A stretch of DNA of 14,980 nt. Origin: Dehalococcoidia bacterium (lineage in GTDB: Bacteria; Chloroflexota; Dehalococcoidia; E44-bin15). The notes beneath the pieces were generated by a model. The model was not told the origin of the DNA. It made no database searches and saw only the letters and a program-made list of their open reading frames with translations. Shown here piece after piece: positions 1-6,636 of this stretch. Location: positions 1-14,980 of the forward strand of contig JAGMCC010000012.1 of NCBI GenBank assembly GCA_023129355.1, read 5' to 3'. The position numbers were made by a program, and so were the translations under genes. Position 1 is the stretch's first letter; each line of letters opens with the position of its first letter.

Positions 1-110
1 TCAGAGAATCACTACGCTAGACAATTCAACGGAAAAAAACGCTAAAATGGTGCCTTTGGTCAATACTCTCTGATTTAAGGTTATTGCCTTATTACACTGA
101 CAAAAACCCC

Positions 111-140
111 TTGACAGCAGAACACATGTTCTGTTATAGT
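111..140 (+). promoter_or_regulatory. Sigma70-type promoter of the DUF6504-dnaE2 operon
   Basis: A perfect -35 box TTGACA lies at 111-116 and a -10 box TATAGT at 135-140, with an 18-bp spacer. Transcription would begin near 147, about 20 bases before the first start codon. The spacer contains the LexA-type operator listed separately, so repression by steric block is the natural reading. Boxes and spacing are seen directly; use of the promoter is inferred. Confidence 0.75.
118..133. promoter_or_regulatory. LexA operator (SOS box)
   Basis: The 16-base sequence CAGAACACATGTTCTG is a palindrome except at two central positions. It contains GAAC-N4-GTTC, the LexA/DinR box form known from Bacillus and actinobacteria. 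It sits wholly between the -35 and -10 boxes of the promoter ahead of a DnaE2-type polymerase, which is a classic SOS-controlled gene. The palindrome is seen; LexA binding is inferred from family knowledge. Confidence 0.8.
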
Positions 141-168
141 TATGGTTACCCCCCTTTGGAGCTTTACA

Positions 169-417
169 ATGTCAAAGCTCATAGGTGAACCAATCAAGGT
201 TCACCTGGATAAAGATTCAATACCGGCAGCCTTTATCTGGAGGAAGCGCCTCTACAGGGTTGTTGAGGTTATTGGCTGGTGGCGGGAACCCTCGGAGTGG
301 TGGAGAGGGAAGGCAGTGCGCTTCTTCGTTCGCGTTAATGCCCAGAATACCAGTATCGGCACCTACGAGCTTTACCGGCTCGGGGAAGCGTGGTTTCTCC
401 ATAGAGCCTTCGATTAA
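169..417 (+). CDS. Small DUF6504-like protein, partner of DnaE2
   Basis: This is an 82-residue basic, tryptophan-rich protein with no signal peptide or membrane segment. Its pattern (GEPIKV near the start, AFIWRKRLYRV, a WW pair, RFFVRV, a TYELYR motif and a final W-FLHRAFD) resembles DUF6504, a small family of unknown function seen next to or fused with Y-family/ImuB-type polymerases; I recognise it from memory and have not searched. The ATG at 169 is preferred over the in-frame ATG at 142 because GGAG at 158-161 lies 7 bases before it and 142 would leave almost no leader after the promoter. The stop lies 9 bases before dnaE2, so the two genes are one SOS-controlled operon. A DNA-binding or polymerase-accessory role in translesion synthesis is plausible but inferred only from context. 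Confidence 0.75.
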   Translation: MSKLIGEPIKVHLDKDSIPAAFIWRKRLYRVVEVIGWWREPSEWWRGKAVRFFVRVNAQNTSIGTYELYRLGEAWFLHRAFD

Positions 418-426
418 GGTATCACC

Positions 427-3400
427 ATGAGTTTTATTCATCTCCACGTTCACTCCCAATATAGCTTTCTTGACGGAGCTTCAACCCTGGACAGGATTCT
501 GGAAAAAACAAGGGCTCTGGGTATGCCCGCGTTGGCCATTACCGACCATAACCGGCTGACGGGAGCCGTCAGATTCTATGAGAGAGCGAGAGCCCTGGGG
601 GTAAAACCAATCATAGGGGCTGAGATCGATCTGGAGGGGGGATATCACCTAACGCTTCTCTGTAAAAGCAGACAGGGCTACTCAAATCTGTGTCGGTTAC
701 TAACTGAGGCCCACCTGTCGAATCGAGACAGGCAACCCCAGGCTACCAGGGAGATGCTGCAAAGCTTCAGTGCTGGCCTGCTGGCATTGTCCGGGTGTAG
801 CAAAGGTGAGATCCCTACATGGCTTGAGAGGCGCAATGTCGGCAGGGCAAGAGAAGCAGCCTGCTTATACAGAGAGATCTTCGGGAGAGACTTCTTTGTG
901 GAGCTTATCCGATATCCCTCGAGGGAAGGGATGACGGCCAGTTACCGACTTGCCACCTTCGCCAGAGAAGAGAACCTGCCTATAGTTGCCACCAACAATG
1001 TACACTATGCCGAAATGGAAGAGTACGTGGTAAAGGAACTGCTTAATGCCATAGACCAGAATGTCCCCGTCTCTGAGCTGAAGTGCTACAGAACTGTAGA
1101 GCAGTACCTCAAATCCCCAGAGGAAATGGCGAGCCTCTTTAGAGACTTCCCCCAGGCATTAGCCACAACGGGAGAGGTTGCTTCCAGGTGCAACCTGGAG
1201 CTGGAGCTGGGTAAACCCCGCTTCCCTAAGTTCGCTGTTCCCCGGGATGAAACAGAATATAGCTATCTATCCAGGTTGACCTTTGATGGAGCCCTGAGAA
1301 AATACGGCGCACTTACCCCCAAAATCAGAAAGCGCCTTGAGTTCGAGCTTGATACGATCCGCAAGCTCGGTTTTTGCAGCTACTTTCTTGTGGTCTGGGA
1401 CATGGTTAAATGGGCCAGAGAGAGGGGTATTAGATGTCAGGCCAGGGGCAGCGCGGTCGATAGCCTGGTGGTTTATGTATTGGGTATAAGCGTTGTCGAT
1501 CCCATGGAATATGGCCTTCTCTTTGAGCGTTTTATGCATCCTTTAAGGCATGAACCGCCTGATATTGATCTGGACATTGACCGGAGACGACGGGATGAGG
1601 TAAGAGACTATATCTATGGGAGGTATGGGGCTGAGAACATGGCCTGCGTGGGGACGATAAATACATACATGGCCAGGGGTGCCATTCGTGATGTTGGCAA
1701 GGCCCTTAAGATACCGAAGGAGGTCATCGAAGAGGCCTGCAGAGGCATCCATTACTTATCTGCGTCTGAGCTTATGGAATGTGCTGATACCCTGCCTGAG
1801 TTGAAGAACAGCGCCATATACAAGAGACCTGAGCTTGCCAGTTTCTTCAAGTTATGCGCTGCCATAGACGGCTTCCCCAGACATCTATCTGTCCACTTAG
1901 GAGGACTGCTGATCGGAGAGGGCAGGCTTTCCGATTCAGTACCTCTGGAATGGTCGAGCGGAGGTGATATCATCAGCCAGTATGACAAGGACGATGTCGA
2001 GAGGCTTGGCATCGTCAAGATGGACCTGCTGGCGCTCCCCACCCTTACCGTTATCGAGGACACACTGACCGAGGTTAAGAGGAATCGAGGTATTGAGATT
2101 GATACAGACCAGATACCGCGGGATGACCCTGAGGCCTTTGCCATGCTCCGTGATGGTAAGACCATAGGCACTTTTCAGCTCGAATCCCCGGCGCAAAGGG
2201 AAATGGCGGGGAGAATGCTGCCGAATCGCTTTGCAGACATCGTTGTCTCACTTGCCCTGGTCAGACCAGGACCGCTCAAGTCAAATATGGACAAGCACTA
2301 TCTGCCCAGAAGACACGGCAGGGAACCGGTAACCTATCTTCACCCAGGATTAAAGGATGCCCTTGGCGAAACATTAGGGGTGATACTTTACCAGGAACAG
2401 GTGCTTCAGGTTGCTCATGACCTGGCTGGAATGAGCTATGCGGAGGCAGATGGCTTTAGAAGAGCCATGACACATGACCGAACTCCAGAGGAAATGGAGA
2501 AGATGCGGAGTTCATTCATCTCCAGCGCCACCAAAAACGGCGTGGATAAAAGAATTGCCGAAAGGGTGTTTGAGCAACTGGCTGCCTTCGCCGCTTACGG
2601 GTTTTGTAAAGCTCACGCCGCTACTTATGCCATCCTCGCCTATCAGACCCTCTGGCTGAAGTGTCATTACCCCGCAGAATTCTTTGCTGCGGTGCTGTCG
2701 AATCAGCCTATGGGGTATTATCCTCCACACGTCCTGGTAGCTGAAGCTAAGAGATCCGGGGTGAAAGTACTCCCTCCTGATATTAATAAGTCCTCTGACC
2801 GATATACCGGGGATGGCGGGGCAATACGTGTTAGTCTCGCCCAGCTTAAGGGAATATCGAACGGGGCACTGGAATCTATCCTTACACAGAGGGCAGAAGG
2901 AAGGTTTACCTCTCTAAGGGATTTCGTACTTAGAACCGGGGTAAGCCAATCTATTCTGGGGAACCTGATAAGAGTTGGGGCCTTTGATTCATTAGGTAAT
3001 AGAAGTGAGATGCTTTCAGAATTACCTAAGCTGGTGGGTCTAAGCCAAAAGGTGGGAAAAGGGGCAAAGCCTCTGATTGAAGATGCACATACAGAGACAG
3101 GTTTAATAGAGGCCAATCTTTACATCGATAAGAAGACGAGGATGCTGGCCGAGAGAGAGCTATTGTCCCTGGATTTATCGGCACACCCTCTGGATTTCTA
3201 CCCCTTTGACAGTGGGTTCACTAGAATCAAAGACCTGCCATTTGTGGCGAAGGGTAATGCAGTTAAAATTGCCGGCTCTGTCATTCGTTATCAGACCCCA
3301 CCAACGAGGAATGGAAATAGAGTCCTCTATGTCATTATGGAGGATGGTACCGGTGTTGCTGATGTAACGGTATTCGGCGATGTCCAGGAAAAGTGTGGGC

Positions 3401-3507
3401 AAGTCATATTCAAGGAAGGTTGGCTTGTGGTAGAAGGGAAAGTTCAGCGGAGGGGTCCAAAGTCACTTTCAATTATTGCTGAGAACCTGTCCCCTCTTAC
3501 TCTATAG
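427..3507 (+). CDS. dnaE2: Error-prone DNA polymerase III alpha subunit, DnaE2/ImuC type
   Basis: This 1026-residue C-family polymerase would carry out mutagenic translesion synthesis after DNA damage. It opens with a PHP domain (HLHVHS at residues 5-10, TDHN further on). The catalytic centre shows PPDIDLDID with aspartates at 379, 381 and 383, and the third acidic residue in VKMDLLAL (D533). The QYDKDD stretch just before VKMDLLAL, and LLAL rather than DFLGLR, are typical of DnaE2 rather than the replicative enzyme. The length also fits DnaE2 (about 1000-1100) better than replicative DnaE (about 1150-1200). A C-terminal OB-fold covers roughly residues 946-1026, with no tau-binding tail beyond it. 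The start follows AAGG at 416-419. The gene is transcribed with the DUF6504-like gene under a LexA box. No imuA or imuB lies in the window, so any Y-family partner must be elsewhere. Confidence 0.93.
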   Translation: MSFIHLHVHSQYSFLDGASTLDRILEKTRALGMPALAITDHNRLTGAVRFYERARALGVKPIIGAEIDLEGGYHLTLLCKSRQGYSNLCRLLTEAHLSNRDRQPQATREMLQSFSAGLLALSGCSKGEIPTWLERRNVGRAREAACLYREIFGRDFFVELIRYPSREGMTASYRLATFAREENLPIVATNNVHYAEMEEYVVKELLNAIDQNVPVSELKCYRTVEQYLKSPEEMASLFRDFPQALATTGEVASRCNLELELGKPRFPKFAVPRDETEYSYLSRLTFDGALRKYGALTPKIRKRLEFELDTIRKLGFCSYFLVVWDMVKWARERGIRCQARGSAVDSLVVYVLGISVVDPMEYGLLFERFMHPLRHEPPDIDLDIDRRRRDEVRDYIYGRYGAENMACVGTINTYMARGAIRDVGKALKIPKEVIEEACRGIHYLSASELMECADTLPELKNSAIYKRPELASFFKLCAAIDGFPRHLSVHLGGLLIGEGRLSDSVPLEWSSGGDIISQYDKDDVERLGIVKMDLLALPTLTVIEDTLTEVKRNRGIEIDTDQIPRDDPEAFAMLRDGKTIGTFQLESPAQREMAGRMLPNRFADIVVSLALVRPGPLKSNMDKHYLPRRHGREPVTYLHPGLKDALGETLGVILYQEQVLQVAHDLAGMSYAEADGFRRAMTHDRTPEEMEKMRSSFISSATKNGVDKRIAERVFEQLAAFAAYGFCKAHAATYAILAYQTLWLKCHYPAEFFAAVLSNQPMGYYPPHVLVAEAKRSGVKVLPPDINKSSDRYTGDGGAIRVSLAQLKGISNGALESILTQRAEGRFTSLRDFVLRTGVSQSILGNLIRVGAFDSLGNRSEMLSELPKLVGLSQKVGKGAKPLIEDAHTETGLIEANLYIDKKTRMLAERELLSLDLSAHPLDFYPFDSGFTRIKDLPFVAKGNAVKIAGSVIRYQTPPTRNGNRVLYVIMEDGTGVADVTVFGDVQEKCGQVIFKEGWLVVEGKVQRRGPKSLSIIAENLSPLTL

Positions 3508-3636
3508 TAAAAATCCCTCCCTTTTCTAGGTTGTGGTCCAATTATTTCGATTATATCGTCAAAAAAATAATGTCATGTGTCCTTGGTGCCACGGCGAAGT
3601 TGGTAGACCATCAGCATGATACCTTGCAGCGGCACC

Positions 3637-3801
3637 TCATCCTGCTAGCACAACCTCCCGTTCCAACCTTGTAACTACTTCGTGAACGCACACGCGTTCG
3701 GCCACGTCACATTGCCCAGCTCTTTCCAAGGCGCAGCGGGCGATAATATAGCTGTGCAAATTGCTGAGGCGTGCGTGTACTCTGCCCGCTGATCGCGTCA
3801 C
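3637..3801 (-). CDS. Possible small ORF or gene remnant, related to the one at 11597-11755
   Basis: Reading the minus strand from a GTG at 3801 gives 54 codons ending in TGA. The last 25 residues (CDVAERV, EVVTRLEREVVL) match the end of a second minus-strand frame at 11597-11755. Over 21 aligned codons about six differences are synonymous and seven change the residue, several conservatively (H/Y, E/D, E/Q), so selection on the frame is possible. No ribosome binding site stands out. The ending faintly recalls the start of a Fis-type HTH, but I do not recognise the family. It may be a decayed gene or part of a dispersed repeat. Confidence 0.3.
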   Translation of the reverse strand: MTRSAGRVHARLSNLHSYIIARCALERAGQCDVAERVCVHEVVTRLEREVVLAG

Positions 3802-3813
3802 CCGATTTCCGCA

Positions 3814-4033
3814 TCACACCCAAATCACAGATATTGCAAAATCCATTGCCGTTTATTACAATGGCATCAGTCGAGGGTCCTGGTGATGCCTACTTAAGTA
3901 GGAGTAATTGGGGAGCGGGAAAAACACCAAGTTAAGGTTTTGAAATCAGGTCTTTGCTCTCCTCCAGATTCGAGAAATCCCCTCGGTAACTTCCAAGCAG
4001 GTTGCCACGGGTTCGAGCCCAGTCTCCCGCTCT
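3814..4033 (+). repeat. Diverged direct repeat, copy A, with tRNA-Gly-like 3' end
   Basis: This 220-bp stretch aligns end to end with 7895-8113. The first 22 bases (3814-3835) are identical in both copies, and shared islands continue through to the last bases (for example ATTGGGGAGCG, ACACCAAGT, CCTCGGTAA, GGGTTCGA). The 3' end resembles a tRNA-Gly T-arm and acceptor half: GGGTTCGAGCCC, then TCTCCCGC followed by TCTG in place of TCCA. The T-stem has one mismatch and no normal tRNA 5' half is present. GAGCGGGA at 3913-3920 pairs perfectly with TCCCGCTC at 4025-4032 and would close a 122-base fold. It could be a structured RNA, a tRNA-derived dispersed repeat or an old attachment site. Confidence 0.75.
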
Positions 4034-4040
4034 GAATAAG

Positions 4041-4079
4041 AAATCGAGGGGTTTCTGAAGGAGAGCCCCCTTGATTTTT
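4041..4079 (+). terminator. Rho-independent terminator-like hairpin
   Basis: AAATCGAGGGG at 4041-4051 pairs with CCCCTTGATTT at 4067-4077 to form an 11-bp stem with one G-T pair and a 15-base loop. The 3' side runs into a T stretch (4075-4079). It lies 7 bases after the tRNA-like repeat, so it could end a transcript of that element or late read-through from dnaE2. The loop is long for a strong terminator. Confidence 0.5.
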
Positions 4080-4180
4080 AACAAGTTATGTTGTCGAAAA
4101 TTCTCCCGCTCCCGACTACTTAACTGTCCCACATCTATCACGTCACACAAGGCTCACATGCCCATCACAGAAATTAAAGA

Positions 4181-4197
4181 AACCTGGTTACCAGGTT
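4181..4197. promoter_or_regulatory. Perfect 17-bp palindrome, candidate operator
   Basis: AACCTGGTTACCAGGTT has two perfect 8-bp arms around one central T. It ends 23 bases before the ATG at 4221 and 13 bases before the GGAG ribosome binding site, in the right place for an operator. The TGGT/ACCA core recalls GntR-family sites that control lactate, glycolate or pyruvate genes, but their usual centre is longer. The palindrome is seen; the regulator is inferred. Confidence 0.55.
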
Positions 4198-4220
4198 AAG
4201 GTGTCGAAAAGGAGAAATAA

Positions 4221-5252
4221 ATGTACGAACTGAGATATGATCCACAAATCTGCGAGGAGTGTGAAACAGTAGATTGCCTGATGAGGTGTCAATATATAAA
4301 CATCGATCTTGAGGAGGCTAAAAAAGAGCGCCAAAAGATAATCGCCGGGCAAGACTCCCGAGTGCTCCATGAGTGCGCGACATGCTACGCCTGCGAGGAG
4401 TACTGCCCTTATGATAACCATCCTTTCTATCTGATCGTTGAGCGTCAGGAACAGCTAGAAACCCGGCCGGTGCCGATTCCGATTGTCAAGCAGCAGATAA
4501 AAATGATGGGGCCAAGGGGCCAGATAGTGCCCCAAAAGGTCTCTGCGCCTGTTATCAACATGTGTTTTTTCCCCATGCTGACGGGCTCTATCCGGGGAAA
4601 ACTCTTCGAGGGGGCTTCAACAATAGCCGGCAGCGATATCTTCTGCAACATTATGTGGCTCCATTTTGCAAAAAACTCTGTTATCCGCGAGCGTCTTCCT
4701 AAAATGATTGACAACATCACGAACTACTACCTTAAAGACTCGGGCGTTGATGAAGTGATTTGCTTTCACGACGAGTGCTACGGAGCATATACCAAGCTCG
4801 CCCCTGCTTTTGGCATCGAGGTTCCATTCAAGACGATCCACCTGTATGAATACCTTACCAAAAGATTGTGGGAACTTAAGGACCACATCAAACCAGTAAA
4901 TGAAGTAGTGGCATACCAGCGCCCTTGCTCCAACCGGCTCATCCCCGAGACCCAGCACTGGGTGGATGAGATTTTCGAGTTGATAGGTGTAGTGAGACCT
5001 GACCGGGAGTATGACAGAGAAAACGCTCTTTGTTGCGCTACCCTTATTAGAGCTATGCAGAGGGAAGAACTGGCTGACGAGATCCAAAACAAGAACATAG
5101 ATGACATGCAAGCCGTGGATGCAAAGTACTGCGTTTTCAACTGCCCGATGTGTTTAATGACCCTGAGGGAGATGGTCGAGGAACGGGGCATGACACCGAT
5201 CATGATGAGCGATCTGTGCCAGATCGCATTGGGCGAAAGTCTTTGGGGGTGA
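4221..5252 (+). CDS. HdrB/HdrD-like Fe-S protein with two ferredoxin clusters and a divergent CCG domain
   Basis: This 343-residue protein likely passes electrons within the oxidoreductase encoded by this operon. The N-terminus has two [4Fe-4S] motifs: C11, C14, C19, C23, then C52, C55, C58, C62 followed by proline. The rest resembles the paired cysteine-rich (CCG) domains of heterodisulfide reductase B/D. The second half keeps C271-C272 and C308-P-M-C311. The first half is unusual: C115, a lone C142 where a CCG is expected, and HDEC (C186) instead of CPxC. There are no membrane segments. The ATG at 4221 is set by GGAG at 4211-4214. The next gene starts 4 bases after the stop, so the three genes are translated together. 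The family is secure; the substrate and redox partner are unknown. Confidence 0.85.
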   Translation: MYELRYDPQICEECETVDCLMRCQYINIDLEEAKKERQKIIAGQDSRVLHECATCYACEEYCPYDNHPFYLIVERQEQLETRPVPIPIVKQQIKMMGPRGQIVPQKVSAPVINMCFFPMLTGSIRGKLFEGASTIAGSDIFCNIMWLHFAKNSVIRERLPKMIDNITNYYLKDSGVDEVICFHDECYGAYTKLAPAFGIEVPFKTIHLYEYLTKRLWELKDHIKPVNEVVAYQRPCSNRLIPETQHWVDEIFELIGVVRPDREYDRENALCCATLIRAMQREELADEIQNKNIDDMQAVDAKYCVFNCPMCLMTLREMVEERGMTPIMMSDLCQIALGESLWG

Positions 5253-5256
5253 CGCT

Positions 5257-6636
5257 ATGAAAGACGTATATCAGCAACTTGTTAGTATCGTAGGACCCGC
5301 GTATGCATCCAATCATCCTGAGGAGAGGTTTTTTTACTCACGCGACGGCGGAACAATGGAACCACGTGAGCCGGACTTTGTCGTGATGCCCAAAACCACC
5401 GATGAAGTACAACAGATAATGAAATTGGCTAACGAGAGAGAGATACCGGTCGTCCCCATGGGCGGCGGTTTAGTTCTATCCGGGCTTTCCAGGCCGCTTA
5501 AGGGCGGAATCGTTCTTGACATGAAGCGTATGAACCGGATCCTGGAAGTAAACGAGACTAGCCGGTATGTGGTGGTGGAGGCTGGAGCATCCCAGGGGAT
5601 GTTGCAGGCCTACCTTAAAAAACATCATCCCAAGCTCAAGCACTCCGTGCCTGACGCTCCCCCCATCGCCACCATCGCGGGTAACGTGCTTATTCACGGT
5701 TCTGGCCACCTTTCTGCCATGGGTGGATTTCATACCGACATGCTAAACGGGTTGGAGGTGGTCCTGCCTACTGGCGAGATGGTGCGCATCGGGTCGTGCT
5801 CGACCTCTCCGTACTGGTTCTCCCGGTTCCCCCTTCCCGATCTTTCCGGGCTTTTTTTAGGGTGGGCCGGCACGACTGGAGTGGCAACCAAGATAGCGAT
5901 TAAGCTCTACCCCAACCGCCCCTTTAATGATGTGATCATCTTCGTTACCGAGGATCCTGAGATTGTCCCGGACGTGATTCACCGGTTATCTGGTGTGGCT
6001 GTGGCTGAAGACATCCTTGCCTGGATGACGCCCAAACCGGTATGGGCCCATGGCTTTCAGATGCTCAATGTAAATTACGGGGCGGATTCCAGGCGAGAGC
6101 TTACCTTGAAGCGCGACCTGCTCAGGGAGTCCGTTAGCAAGTACATTGACGAAAAAGTGGGAGGTTTCATGCCACTTCCCCCGGACATGAAAAAGCGTTT
6201 TTTAGAGGCGCCAGCCTCGACGTTGGCTGTCTTTGCCGACGTCAACAAGGGCGGCGGATTTGAGTATGTGGGGGGAATCATGCCCATTGAGCTTTTCCCC
6301 GAGGCATACCGCAAGGGACTTGAGGTCGCATCTAAGCATGCTGTCACCTACTCCCTAGGAGCGCGCATTATCGGACTAGGCCACTGCATGATGTTCTTCT
6401 ACGCTTATGCGTTCAACAGGGCAGATGAAGCTGATGTAAAACGGGCCCAGCAGGCGCTGGAGGATACAAACGGGATGGTGTTAGAAATGGGCGGTATACC
6501 CTGGAAAGCAGAAGCTCCTGCCCAGAAACAGATCATTAACAAAATGCACCCCCCTACTTATGAGCTTATGAATCGCATTAGGGCCGTGCTCGACCCCAAG
6601 GGAATCATGAACCCCGGAAACTGGGAGGTGAGCTGA
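5257..6636 (+). CDS. GlcD-like FAD-dependent oxidoreductase
   Basis: This 459-residue flavoprotein has the length of glycolate oxidase GlcD or D-lactate dehydrogenase. The N-terminal half is an FAD-binding domain of the PCMH/VAO type (PDFVVMPKTTDEV, the glycine loop MGGGLVLSG at 68-76, GGIVLDMKRMNRILEV, later WAGTTGVATK). It ends in DPKGIMNPGNW, the usual close of the family. It should oxidise a hydroxy acid or similar compound and hand electrons to the Fe-S proteins on either side. The C-terminal half lacks the usual GDGNxH motif; the matching place reads GLGHCMMFF (373-381). It also lacks the HGxG signature, with GGIPWKAEAP at 412-421. The substrate may therefore not be lactate or glycolate. 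Its TGA overlaps the next ATG by one base. Confidence 0.88.
   Translation: MKDVYQQLVSIVGPAYASNHPEERFFYSRDGGTMEPREPDFVVMPKTTDEVQQIMKLANEREIPVVPMGGGLVLSGLSRPLKGGIVLDMKRMNRILEVNETSRYVVVEAGASQGMLQAYLKKHHPKLKHSVPDAPPIATIAGNVLIHGSGHLSAMGGFHTDMLNGLEVVLPTGEMVRIGSCSTSPYWFSRFPLPDLSGLFLGWAGTTGVATKIAIKLYPNRPFNDVIIFVTEDPEIVPDVIHRLSGVAVAEDILAWMTPKPVWAHGFQMLNVNYGADSRRELTLKRDLLRESVSKYIDEKVGGFMPLPPDMKKRFLEAPASTLAVFADVNKGGGFEYVGGIMPIELFPEAYRKGLEVASKHAVTYSLGARIIGLGHCMMFFYAYAFNRADEADVKRAQQALEDTNGMVLEMGGIPWKAEAPAQKQIINKMHPPTYELMNRIRAVLDPKGIMNPGNWEVS

Larger units (their letters stand above)
3508..4220. other. 713-bp intergenic region, repeat- and hairpin-rich
   Basis: No + strand gene is credible here. The stretch holds a hairpin with GGTGCC arms (3585-3590 with 3631-3636) that encloses a tRNA-Leu-like D-arm fragment (GGCGAAGTTGGTAGACC). 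It also holds a possible 54-codon minus-strand ORF (3637-3801), a 220-bp repeat with a tRNA-Gly-like 3' end (3814-4033), a terminator-like hairpin (4041-4079) and a 17-bp palindrome (4181-4197). I found no clear terminator just after dnaE2 and no convincing promoter for the operon that begins at 4221. Confidence 0.7.

Noticed and set aside
1..45. Open frame at the left edge ending in TAA at 43-45, possibly the C-terminus of an upstream gene.
   Set aside because: Only 14 codons are visible, with no recognisable motif; it cannot be told from chance.
142..168. Earlier in-frame ATG for the DUF6504-like gene.
   Set aside because: It lies right after the -10 box with no ribosome binding site, while the ATG at 169 has GGAG at good spacing.
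1752..2171. Long minus-strand open frames within dnaE2 and similar antisense frames in the other genes.
   Set aside because: They are shadows of strongly supported genes on the other strand, with no family motifs.
3912..4033. A functional tRNA-Gly gene.
   Set aside because: Only the 3' half resembles a tRNA; there is no D-arm or normal acceptor 5' strand, and the T-stem has a mismatch.
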